Shown here: positions 42,760 to 49,552 of the stretch, in pieces
Position numbering within the stretch: the first letter of the stretch is position 1
Layout: every line of letters starts with the position of its first letter
NCBI RefSeq assembly: GCF_017094525.1
Contig: NZ_CP064788.1
Coordinates: 1,535,030-1,599,029, forward strand
Reading direction: 5' to 3'
Origin: Halapricum desulfuricans
Lineage (GTDB): Archaea > Halobacteriota > Halobacteria > Halobacteriales > Haloarculaceae
DNA: 64,000 bases
The notes under the pieces: generated by a model
Told to the model about the DNA's origin: nothing
What the model saw: the letters and a program-made list of their open reading frames with translations, nothing else
Databases searched by the model: none
Translations under genes and position numbers: made by a program

Positions 42760-43712
42760 GGTTCCTCCTGTTGGTCTGCTGTGGCAAGTGCACTCGCATG
42801 CACGTGTGTTCCGGCCCCGTCGAGTGCCGACGTGATCGGCGCTTCGGCGTTGGCGTCGGCGATCACGGCCTCGGGCGTGCCGCCCTCTAAGGCCTCCTTG
42901 ACGGCCATGACCTTCCGGCCCATGAAGCCCTCGGCCGCGTCTTCCAGTGTCGCCCAGCCGTCGGGCGTCTCGACGCGCCCGATCAGCGTCTCGGGATCGT
43001 CCGGGTCCTCGTAGACGCCTTCGACATCGGTCAGCAACACGAGCGTCGCCTCGAGCGCGCCAGCGATGGCCGCGGCCGAGCGGTCGGCGTCGGTGTTGAC
43101 GGCGATGATCTCACCGTCATCGCTGTCTCGCGGCTCGTCGCCGCTCGACGCTTCGGAGGCGCGTGACGCCTCCCTACCCGCCATGGGTGGTCCGGCCACG
43201 GGGGTGTAGCCATCGTCGAGTAGCGATTCCAGCAGCTCGGCGTTGACCTGCTCGATCGTCCCCGAGTGATCGCCGCGCCTGATCTTCTTCTTGCCGTCTT
43301 CGAGGACGCGCACGGCGGACTTTCGCGGGCCGTACAGCAACTTTCCGTCGACGCCGTTCAGCCCGACCGCGTCGACGCCCTGACTCTGCAGGCCGGCGAC
43401 GAGTCGCGTGTTGAGGTGGCCGAAGACCATCTCGAAGACCTCCATCGTCTCCGCGTCGGTGAACCGACCGACGACGCCGGACGGCGTCTCGACGTACTCG
43501 GGCTCGATCCCCATGCGTTCGAGCGTCTCATCGACTTTCGTCGACCCGCCGTGGACGACGACGACGTCTTCTCGCGGGCCGTGCCCGCTCGAACGGCCCG
43601 AGGCGCTCTGCGCCTCGCTGTCTTCACCCGCTTCGGACAGCGTCGCCACGTCGGCCAGCGCTCCCTCCGGATCGACCGCGCGGGCACCGCCGACCTTGAC
43701 GACGACGGTCAC
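42756..43712 (-). CDS. argB: [LysW]-glutamate kinase (ArgB/LysZ) with two inserted peptides
   Basis: 318 residues from a GTG at 43712 (MTVVVKVGGARAVDPEGALA), 13 bp after the stop of argC. Amino-acid kinase motifs are VKVGG at the start, 'VVVVHGGSTKVDETL', 'GLNGVDGKLLYGPRK', 'IAVNTDADRSAAAIAGALEA' and 'GRKVMAVKEALEGGTPEAVI'. It phosphorylates the glutamate gamma-carboxyl while attached to LysW. Two extra peptides interrupt the fold, SEAQSASGRSSGHGPRE before the VVVVHGG strand and REASRASEASSGDEPRD before IIAVNTD. Each is encoded by a 48-bp palindromic repeat that also occurs in lysX. Both should sit in surface loops. Confidence 0.95.
   Translation of the reverse strand: MTVVVKVGGARAVDPEGALADVATLSEAGEDSEAQSASGRSSGHGPREDVVVVHGGSTKVDETLERMGIEPEYVETPSGVVGRFTDAETMEVFEMVFGHLNTRLVAGLQSQGVDAVGLNGVDGKLLYGPRKSAVRVLEDGKKKIRRGDHSGTIEQVNAELLESLLDDGYTPVAGPPMAGREASRASEASSGDEPRDSDDGEIIAVNTDADRSAAAIAGALEATLVLLTDVEGVYEDPDDPETLIGRVETPDGWATLEDAAEGFMGRKVMAVKEALEGGTPEAVIADANAEAPITSALDGAGTHVHASALATADQQEEP
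43127..43174 (-). repeat. In-frame coding palindrome, copy 2 (argB)
   Basis: 48 bp inside argB. On the coding strand it begins with GGGAGGCG..CGCCTCC (a 7-bp stem GGAGGCG/CGCCTCC) and ends with a GCGGC/GCCGC stem and CGCGAG. It aligns without gaps with the copy at 43571-43618 and encodes REASRASEASSGDEPRD. Confidence 0.85.
43571..43618 (-). repeat. In-frame coding palindrome, copy 1 (argB)
   Basis: 48 bp inside argB. Coding-strand stems are GAGGCGC/GCGCCTC and GCGGG/CCCGC around TTCGAGCGGGCACGGCC. It is in the same orientation and reading frame as the other two copies and encodes SEAQSASGRSSGHGPRE. Confidence 0.85.
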
Positions 43713-43725
43713 TGCGACCACCTCG

Positions 43726-44763
43726 TCATGGTGCCCCCACGGGATGGAGTCCCTGGAACTGCAGGCCCGCAGTCTCATCGATGCCGAGTGCGATATTGGC
43801 GGCGTGGACGGCCTGGCCGGCCGAGCCTTTCATCATGTTGTCGATGGCCGAGAAGACCACCAGCCGCTCGTTGCCGGGATCGAGTTCGAAGCCGACCTCG
43901 GCCCTGTTGGTCCCCGCGACGGCCTTGGGCTCGGGGTAGCGGTAGACGCCACCGCCGCCGGCGACCAGTTCCACGAAGGGTTCGTCCTCGTAGGAGCCGC
44001 GGTAGGCCCCCCAGAGATCGCCCTTCGAGACCGGCTCGTCCGGGAAGACGTGCGCGGTCGCGCTCGCGCCGCGGATCATGTCGACGGAGTGGGCCGTAAA
44101 GGAGACGCCCGCGCCGAGGAACTGCTCGATCTCGGCCTCGTGGCGGTGGCCCGTCGGCGCATAGGGACGGACGACGCCGCTGCGCTCGGGATGAGAGGAG
44201 GCCGGGCCGCCACCGGCACCGCCCTCAGAAGAGCCGACCTTCACGTCGACGACGATCCGCTCGTCGCCGGCGAGCACGCCGTGCTCGAACAGCGGCAGCA
44301 AGCCGAGGATCGTCGCGGTAGCGTTACAGCCCCCGGAAGCGATCAGGTCCGCCCCCTCGAGGTTCTCGCGGTTGAGCTCCGGCAGGGCGTACTCGCTCGT
44401 CTCCAGCAGTTCTGGCCGGCTGTGGCCGTCGTACCACTCGTCGTACTGGGCTTCGCTGTCGAGGCGGAAGTCCGCCGAGAGGTCGACCACGGTGTCGGCC
44501 GCGTCCCGGAAGTCGTCGATGCGCTCCATCGAGACGCCGTGTGGCGTCGCCGCGAACAGCACGTCGACCGATTCGAGGTCCTCCGGGTCGGAGAATCGCA
44601 GATCCAGCCCCCGGAGATTGGGATGGGAGTGGCCGATCGTCTTGTTTTCCTTCGAGCGACTCGTCGCCTGTTCGATCTCGAACTCCGAGTGGCCGGCGAG
44701 CAGGCGGAGCAGCTCGCCGCCGGTGAAGCCGGTGCCGCCGACGACGCTTGCCGTGTAAGTCAC
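43726..44763 (-). CDS. argC: [LysW]-glutamyl-phosphate reductase (ArgC/LysY)
   Basis: 345 residues. N-terminal NADP motif 'SVVGGTGFTGGELLRLLAGH', substrate-binding 'ATSRSKENKTIGHSHPNLRG', catalytic Cys in 'ADLIASGGCNATATILGLLP' near residue 150, and the C-terminal 'SAIDNMMKGSAGQAVHAANI' with catalytic His upstream ('THxHR' region 'PTGHRHEAEIEQFL'). It reduces the carrier-bound acyl phosphate to semialdehyde. The 'SKENKTIGHSHP' loop is of the LysY/archaeal ArgC type. It overlaps lysX by 4 bp. Confidence 0.96.
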   Translation of the reverse strand: MTYTASVVGGTGFTGGELLRLLAGHSEFEIEQATSRSKENKTIGHSHPNLRGLDLRFSDPEDLESVDVLFAATPHGVSMERIDDFRDAADTVVDLSADFRLDSEAQYDEWYDGHSRPELLETSEYALPELNRENLEGADLIASGGCNATATILGLLPLFEHGVLAGDERIVVDVKVGSSEGGAGGGPASSHPERSGVVRPYAPTGHRHEAEIEQFLGAGVSFTAHSVDMIRGASATAHVFPDEPVSKGDLWGAYRGSYEDEPFVELVAGGGGVYRYPEPKAVAGTNRAEVGFELDPGNERLVVFSAIDNMMKGSAGQAVHAANIALGIDETAGLQFQGLHPVGAP

Positions 44764-45665
44764 TGCGAGTTCACCTCGGCTTTCGTCTCCAGCCAGTCGA
44801 CGACCGCCGCGGGCACGTCCACGTCGACGACGTCGTTCAGCGCCTTGAACTCGACCGTGTGGTTGACCTCGTGGACGGTGTAGCCATCGGCTCGCGGCTC
44901 ATCGCCGCTCGCGTCCCGGACGTCGCTGCGCGACGCCCCCGTCTCCATCAGATCGATACCCAGCAACCCACCACCGACGGCTTCGCTCGCGCGTTCGACG
45001 AGGTCGAGCGCCTCCTCGTCGAGTTCGAACTCGGCCGTCTCGGCACCCTTCGCGGCGTTTGTCAGCCAGTGATCCGACGAACGGACCATCGCCGCCACCG
45101 GTTCGCCGTCGGTCGCGAGCACGCGGATGTCCCGACCGGGCTTGTCGACGAACTCCTGGACGTAGAAGATCTTGTGTTCGTAGTGCCCGAGCGTCTCCTT
45201 GTGCTCGAGGACCGCTTCGGCGGCGTCGCGGGTGTCGAGTTTCGCCATCAGTCGCCCCCACGAGCCGACGACGGGCTTGAGCACGCACGGATAGCCGAAG
45301 TCCTCGATGACCTCCAGGGCGGCGTCCTTGGTGAACGCGACCTCCGTCTCGGGCGTCGGGACGCCCGCCGCCTCCAGCGCGAGGCTGTTCTTCACCTTGT
45401 CAGCGCAGACCTCGGCCGTCTCGGGCGCGTTGACGATCGGGACGTCGTAGGCCTGAGCGAACTTGCTCGCATAGAGGCTCCGCGAGGTCGCGAGACAGCG
45501 ATCGACCAGCAGATCCACGTCCTCGAAATCCTCGGGCGGATCCGACAGCGAGAACCGCTGCTTGCGGACGTCGATCTTCGTGACCTCGTGGTCGCGCTCG
45601 CGCAGCTCGTTCAACAGGAGCTTCTCGTCGCGACGGATGCGCGAGTACAGCAGGCCGACGTTCAT
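44760..45665 (-). CDS. lysX: LysW-glutamate ligase (LysX/ArgX) with an inserted peptide
   Basis: 301 residues from the ATG at 45665 (MNVGLLYSRIRRDEKLLLNE); an in-frame ATG at 45707 overlaps the lysW stop (ATGA) and would add 14 non-conserved residues. ATP-grasp features are 'GYPCVLKPVVGSWGRLMAKL', 'YVQEFVDKPGRDIRVLATDG' and 'YTVHEVNHTVEFKALNDVV' (metal-binding Glu/Asn). It joins glutamate to the C-terminal Glu of LysW. Between 'IDLMETG' and 'DGYTVHEVN', usually contiguous in relatives, is an extra ASRSDVRDASGDEPRA encoded by a palindromic repeat shared with argB. Confidence 0.95.
   Translation of the reverse strand: MNVGLLYSRIRRDEKLLLNELRERDHEVTKIDVRKQRFSLSDPPEDFEDVDLLVDRCLATSRSLYASKFAQAYDVPIVNAPETAEVCADKVKNSLALEAAGVPTPETEVAFTKDAALEVIEDFGYPCVLKPVVGSWGRLMAKLDTRDAAEAVLEHKETLGHYEHKIFYVQEFVDKPGRDIRVLATDGEPVAAMVRSSDHWLTNAAKGAETAEFELDEEALDLVERASEAVGGGLLGIDLMETGASRSDVRDASGDEPRADGYTVHEVNHTVEFKALNDVVDVDVPAAVVDWLETKAEVNSQ
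44891..44940 (-). repeat. In-frame coding palindrome, copy 3 (lysX)
   Basis: About 48-50 bp inside lysX. Coding-strand stems are CGTCG/CGACG and GCGGC/GCCGC; the last 20 bases (GAGCGGCGATGAGCCGCGAG) differ from argB copy 2 by one base. Same orientation and frame as both argB copies. It encodes ASRSDVRDASGDEPRA. Confidence 0.85.
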
Positions 45666-45703
45666 GCTTTCACCGTCCCGGCCGATTGCCCCGCGGTCAC
45701 GAC

Positions 45704-45868
45704 TCATTCACCCCAGTCCTCTTGCAGTTCGGGCGCGGTATCGAGTTCGACGGGATCGGCCCCGACGACCTCGAGTTCCGTGCCGCAGGTCGAGCAATCG
45801 ACGATCTCCCCGACTTCGAGGCTCTCGTGCAGGGTCAACTCGGCCCCGCACTCGACGCAGGTTGTCAT
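45704..45868 (-). CDS. lysW: LysW/ArgW amino-group carrier protein
   Basis: 54 residues: MTTCVECGAELTLHESLEVG, EIVDCSTCGTELEVVGADPV, ELDTAPELQEDWGE. The zinc ribbon is CVEC plus CSTC, and the C-terminus EDWGE is diagnostic, because the terminal glutamate is the residue to which LysX attaches the substrate. As carrier it shields the amino group through the steps catalysed by ArgB, C, D and LysK. The protein is extremely acidic. Its stop overlaps a possible lysX start by 4 bp. It begins the lysW-lysX-argC-argB-argD-lysK-argF transcript. Confidence 0.97.
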   Translation of the reverse strand: MTTCVECGAELTLHESLEVGEIVDCSTCGTELEVVGADPVELDTAPELQEDWGE

Positions 45869-45892
45869 AGTACCACTCACTCACGCATCCAT

Positions 45893-45903
45893 CTACTTAA
45901 ACC
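45893..45903 (-). promoter_or_regulatory. TATA-like box of the lysW-argF transcript
   Basis: Read on the minus strand, GGTTTAAGTAG lies about 25-35 nt before the lysW ATG at 45868, fitting a nearly leaderless start. The 177-bp lysW-argH gap is A/T-rich and is where a second promoter for the lower arg genes would be expected. Confidence 0.5.
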
Positions 45904-46009
45904 CACCGAACTTATCAAAATAGAATACTAATCAAAGTACCGACTAACGGCTATAGAAGCGTTGAAAACGCAAATAATCTGAAACTGTATACGTGATATG
46001 ATATATTAG

Positions 46010-46025
46010 CCCCCGCACGGGGGTC
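46010..46025 (-). terminator. Hairpin after argH
   Basis: CCCCCG and CGGGGG pair perfectly around a 2-nt centre about 21 nt past the argH stop on the minus strand, followed by CTAATATATCATATC. G/C-rich stem plus A/T-rich trailer suggests a stop for argG-argH transcription before the lysW promoter. Confidence 0.5.
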
Positions 46026-46045
46026 GTCGGATTCGCGGTCGTATC

Positions 46046-47545
46046 TCAGACATAGCGATCGACCTCCGAATCGAGGCGTGCGGTCGCCGCCGCGAGGGCG
46101 TCCTGGCGGTCTCGCAGCGCGTGTTCGTCGCTCTCGATGCGATCGGTCGCTCCGTCGAGTTGTTCGGTGAGGGCTTCGGGTGCCGGACCGCCGCGGGAAT
46201 CGCGCATCTGGACGGACGCGGCCGGGTCGAGCGCGCGTTCGACGGCCTCGCGGTCGACGTACGCCGAGAGCGACTCGCCCAGCACCTCCTCGGCAACGGC
46301 GTCGAGCGTCGCGTAGTCAGGCGCGTTTTCGTCGTGTTGCAGGGTTTCCGCGGCGCGCGCGACCACCTCGTGGGCGGTCCGGAACGGGACGCCGCTCATG
46401 GCGAGCAGATCCGCGACGCCGGTCGCCGTCGAAAAGCCCTCGCCGGCGGCCTCGGCAAGCGTCTCAGTCGGCCACTCGGCGGTCGTCACTGCGCCTGCGG
46501 CGACCTCGACGCTCTCGGTGACGCTATCGATTGCGTCCCACGCGTGCCGTCCCGCCCGCTGGAGGTCGCGGTTGTACGCCCGCGGCTGGCCTTTCAGGTT
46601 CGTGAGCAGGCCGTTCAGCCCCGCCGTCGCGTCGCCGGCGCGGCCCCGGACGAGTTCCAGCGTGTCGGGGTTCTTCTTCTGGGGCATGATCGAGGAGGTC
46701 GAGGCGTACTCGTCGGCCAGCTCGACGTGGCCCTTGCTGGCCATGACGATCACGTCCTCGGCGAGTCCGGACAGCGTCGTCGCCAGGTTCGACAGCGCTG
46801 CGGTGACCTCGACGAGGAAATCTCGAGTCGCCGAGGCGTCCATCGAGTTCTCCGCGACCCCCTCGAACCCGAGCAGTTCGGCCGTCCGCTCGCGGTCCAC
46901 CGCAAAGGGCGTCCCCGCGAACGCGGCCGAGCCCAAGGGGTTGCGGTTGAGCCGGTCGTAGGCGTCGAGCAGGCGGCCCGTGTCGCGGGCCAGCGCCTGC
47001 TCGTAGGAGGCGATCCAGTGGCCGACGGTCGTCGGCTGGGCCGGCTGGAGGTGCGTGTAGCCGGGCATGACCACCCCGCGGTGGTCGGCGGCCATCTCGG
47101 CGAACTCTCGGCGCGCCTCGACGACGGTCGCGATCGTCTCCAGCAGGTCCTCGCGCAACCGGTAGCGAACGCAGGCTGCCACCTCGTCGTTGCGCGAGCG
47201 GGCGGTGTGCATCTTGCCGCCGTCCTCGCCGACGCGCTCGATGACGGCTGATTCGATCGCCTCGTGGACGTCTTCGCCCGCCGGGAGCGCATCGTGACCC
47301 TCGGCCTCGATCTCGTCCAGTGCCGCGAGTATCTCGCCGGCGATCTCGGCTTCGATGATCTCCTGCTCGGCGAGCATCACGACGTGGGCGCGATCGACCG
47401 CCAGATCCGCCTCGAAGATGCGTTCGTCCGCCTCAAGCGAGGAGAGGAGCCCGCGGGCGGGGCCGCCGCTGAAGCGGTCCCGGCGGACGACGGTCTCGCC
47501 CGCTCCCGCGTGCGTGTCGTCGCTGTCAGGTCCCTCGTCGCTCAT
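46046..47545 (-). CDS. argH: Argininosuccinate lyase
   Basis: 499 residues. Fumarase/aspartase superfamily signatures are 'KMHTARSRNDEVAACVRYRL' near residue 112, 'GYTHLQPAQPTTVGHWIASY' (catalytic His) near 160 and the signature 'SSIMPQKKNPDTLELVRGRA' near 285 with the catalytic Ser. It splits argininosuccinate to arginine and fumarate. The first 20 residues are an acidic, probably disordered leader. It follows argG with no gap (stop at 47546, start at 47545). Confidence 0.97.
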   Translation of the reverse strand: MSDEGPDSDDTHAGAGETVVRRDRFSGGPARGLLSSLEADERIFEADLAVDRAHVVMLAEQEIIEAEIAGEILAALDEIEAEGHDALPAGEDVHEAIESAVIERVGEDGGKMHTARSRNDEVAACVRYRLREDLLETIATVVEARREFAEMAADHRGVVMPGYTHLQPAQPTTVGHWIASYEQALARDTGRLLDAYDRLNRNPLGSAAFAGTPFAVDRERTAELLGFEGVAENSMDASATRDFLVEVTAALSNLATTLSGLAEDVIVMASKGHVELADEYASTSSIMPQKKNPDTLELVRGRAGDATAGLNGLLTNLKGQPRAYNRDLQRAGRHAWDAIDSVTESVEVAAGAVTTAEWPTETLAEAAGEGFSTATGVADLLAMSGVPFRTAHEVVARAAETLQHDENAPDYATLDAVAEEVLGESLSAYVDREAVERALDPAASVQMRDSRGGPAPEALTEQLDGATDRIESDEHALRDRQDALAAATARLDSEVDRYV

Positions 47546-48766
47546 CTACGTCTCCCCGTCGCTCTCGAGTTTCGCCGTGACTTTCTTCGCAAGGCGGCTC
47601 TGGAAGCCGTGGTACTTGGCGACCCCGGTGGCGTCCTGCTGGGTGATCCCGCCCGAGACGTCCTCCTCGTCGAAGCTGGCCGCCGACTCGGAATAGACGG
47701 CGTACTCGCTCTCCCGAGAGACCGCACGGCAGTGCCCGCCTTCGAGTTTGACCGTCACCGTGCCGGTGACCCGCTTCTGGGTCTCGTCGATGAACCCTTC
47801 CAGCGCGTCGACCAGTGGCGCGTCGATGAGCCCCTCGTAGGCCTTCTGGGACCACTGCTGGTCGATCTGGGTTTTGAACTGACGCTCTTCTTGTGTGAGC
47901 ACGAGTCCCTCGAGCGCCTCGTGGGCGCTCAGCAGGACCGTCGCCGCGGGGTGTTCGTAGTTCTCGCGGACTTTGAGCCCGAGCATGCGGTCTTCCATCA
48001 TGTCCGTGCGGCCGACGCCGTGGGCACCCGCCCGCTCGTTGAGTCGCTCGATCAACTCGACCGAGCCCAGCCGGTCGCCGTCGAGTGCGACCGGGATGCC
48101 GTCCTCGAACTCGATCTCGACGAGTTCGGCTGCCTTCCCCGAGGGGTTGTCGGTCCACTTGTAGATGTCGTCCTCGGGGATCGTCGCGGGATCTTCCAGT
48201 TCCGAGCCCTCGATCGAGCGGCTCCAGAGGTTGGTGTCGACGGAGTAGCGGCCGCCGTCGCCGCCCTCGACGGGCAGCCCCTTCTCCTTGGCGTACTCGT
48301 TCTCCCACTCTCGTGTGAGTCCGAGCTCGCGGACGGGCGCGATGACCGCCAGATCGGTGTCGCGCCAGACCGCCTCGAAGCGCAACTGGTCGTTGCCCTT
48401 GCCCGTACAGCCGTGGGCCAGCGCGTTCGCACCCTGCTCGATGGCGACGTCGCGGATCGCCTTGGCGATGACCGGCCGGGCCAGCGCGGTCCCCAGCGGG
48501 TAGCCCTGATAGTCCGCGTTGGCCTGGACGGCGCGCAGACACAGATCCGCGAACTCCTCGCGCGCGTCGACGACGTACTGGTCGACACCCAGCGCTTCGG
48601 CGGTCTCCTCGGCCTCCTCGAACTCGTAGTCGGGCTGACCGACGTCGACGGTGACGCCGATCACCTCGTCGAAGCCGTACTCCTCTTTCAGTAGCGATAC
48701 GCCGACCGTGGTGTCGAGCCCGCCCGAGAAGGCGAGCGCGACGGTCCCTGAATGTTCACCTGGCAT
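47546..48766 (-). CDS. argG: Argininosuccinate synthase
   Basis: 406 residues from the ATG at 48766 (MPGEHSGTVALAFSGGLDTT). N-type ATP pyrophosphatase P-loop 'LAFSGGLDTTVGVSLLKEEY', citrulline/aspartate binding 'GCTGKGNDQLRFEA', and 'LTREWENEYAKEKGLPVEG' and 'SVDTNLWSRSIEGSELEDP'. It joins citrulline and aspartate with ATP. It is first of the argG-argH unit. The 390-bp region before it contains five hairpins, listed separately. Confidence 0.97.
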   Translation of the reverse strand: MPGEHSGTVALAFSGGLDTTVGVSLLKEEYGFDEVIGVTVDVGQPDYEFEEAEETAEALGVDQYVVDAREEFADLCLRAVQANADYQGYPLGTALARPVIAKAIRDVAIEQGANALAHGCTGKGNDQLRFEAVWRDTDLAVIAPVRELGLTREWENEYAKEKGLPVEGGDGGRYSVDTNLWSRSIEGSELEDPATIPEDDIYKWTDNPSGKAAELVEIEFEDGIPVALDGDRLGSVELIERLNERAGAHGVGRTDMMEDRMLGLKVRENYEHPAATVLLSAHEALEGLVLTQEERQFKTQIDQQWSQKAYEGLIDAPLVDALEGFIDETQKRVTGTVTVKLEGGHCRAVSRESEYAVYSESAASFDEEDVSGGITQQDATGVAKYHGFQSRLAKKVTAKLESDGET

Positions 48767-49160
48767 TGTTGTCGTGTCGGGAGCAGTTTTCCCGCCCGGA
48801 ACCCGACAGTGGGCGGTATCGAGCGTGTCAATCGTTTCCGTCGTGGGAAGGAATAGTAGCAGGGCCTAACGGCCCCGTCGTCGTCGGATGTCGTCGCCAT
48901 CCGACCGCCCGCCGGACGGAGTCCGGCCCCGTCGTCGGACCGTCGTGAAAACGGAAGCGGACCCCTTACTGGCGACCTCGCGTACGCCGAGCGTCGCGGT
49001 CCGCGTCATGTACCCGTTGGTATTCCCAGAGGCATACTAATACTTTCCGGGACACGACTGCCATGAGTTTCTGTAACGTGGGTAGTCCTGTCATGTTCTT
49101 CGGACTCGCGCGACTGCGGCCGTCGGGAGCCTTTTGCCATCGGCGGCCGTCCGCTCGCCC
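48767..49160. other. Gene-free region upstream of argG with five hairpins
   Basis: 394 bp between divergent argG and the VOC gene. I see no protein frame with coding bias and no tRNA. Perfect stems on the DNA are TGTCGGG/CCCGACA (48775-48808), GGGCC/GGCCC (near 48862-48875), GTCGGATG/CATCCGAC (48883-48905), GCCGGAC/GTCCGGC (48911-48927) and an outer GCGGACC/GGTCCGC (48957-49004). A TATA-like AGTATTAGTAT on the minus strand (about 49034-49044) would start a ~245-nt argG leader that contains all five. Confidence 0.6.
48957..49004 (-). ncRNA. Candidate structured leader element upstream of argG
   Basis: 48 nt folding on paper into an outer 7-bp stem GCGGACC/GGTCCGC and an inner 9-bp stem (GCGAC-CTCG with CGAG-c-GTCGC, one bulged base) capped by a 7-nt loop, with an 8-nt one-sided internal loop. 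If transcription starts from the TATA-like box near 49040, this is the first structure in the argG leader. The role is unproven. Confidence 0.35.
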
Positions 49161-49511
49161 ATGTCAGGCATTGTCTTCTTCGGGACGGCCGATCTCGAGG
49201 GGATCATTGAGTTCTACGAACAGCGACTCGGATTCGAGCGGTGGCTGGAACAGCCCGAATGCACGATTCTGGAGTACGGGAACCTGCTGGTCGGGTTCTG
49301 CGAACGCGAACAGGCTGAGACAGACGGCGTCGTGACGGTTGTCGAGGAGACGCGGGCGGCCGTCGACGACCGCTACGACGAACTGACCGACGTGGCCGAC
49401 GAACCGCCGAGCGAGAACGAACCGTATCGCATCTACAATTTCTTCGGGACCGATCCCGACGGCAGGGCCTTCGAAGTGCAGACGTTCCTGCACGACGACT
49501 ATCGGGCGTGA
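49161..49511 (+). CDS. VOC (glyoxalase/bleomycin-resistance) family protein
   Basis: 116 residues from the ATG at 49161 (MSGIVFFGTADLEGIIEFYE). The beta-alpha-beta-beta-beta module is typical: 'FFGTADLEGIIEFYEQRLGF' then 'ERWLEQPECTILEYGNLLVG' and C-terminal 'YNFFGTDPDGRAFEVQTFLH' (metal-ligand Glu position). A single copy of the two-module fold suggests a homodimer. Metal-dependent enzyme or binding protein; substrate unknown. It is divergent from argG. Confidence 0.88.
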   Translation: MSGIVFFGTADLEGIIEFYEQRLGFERWLEQPECTILEYGNLLVGFCEREQAETDGVVTVVEETRAAVDDRYDELTDVADEPPSENEPYRIYNFFGTDPDGRAFEVQTFLHDDYRA

Positions 49512-49552
49512 ACTGACCGAGACCGCGATCGAGTGAGTGGACGTCCGCGAGA

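Noticed and set aside
48957-49004. tRNA gene, because of a 7-bp terminal stem
   Set aside because: Only 48 nt long, no T-loop GTTCRA sequence and no anticodon arm, so not a tRNA.
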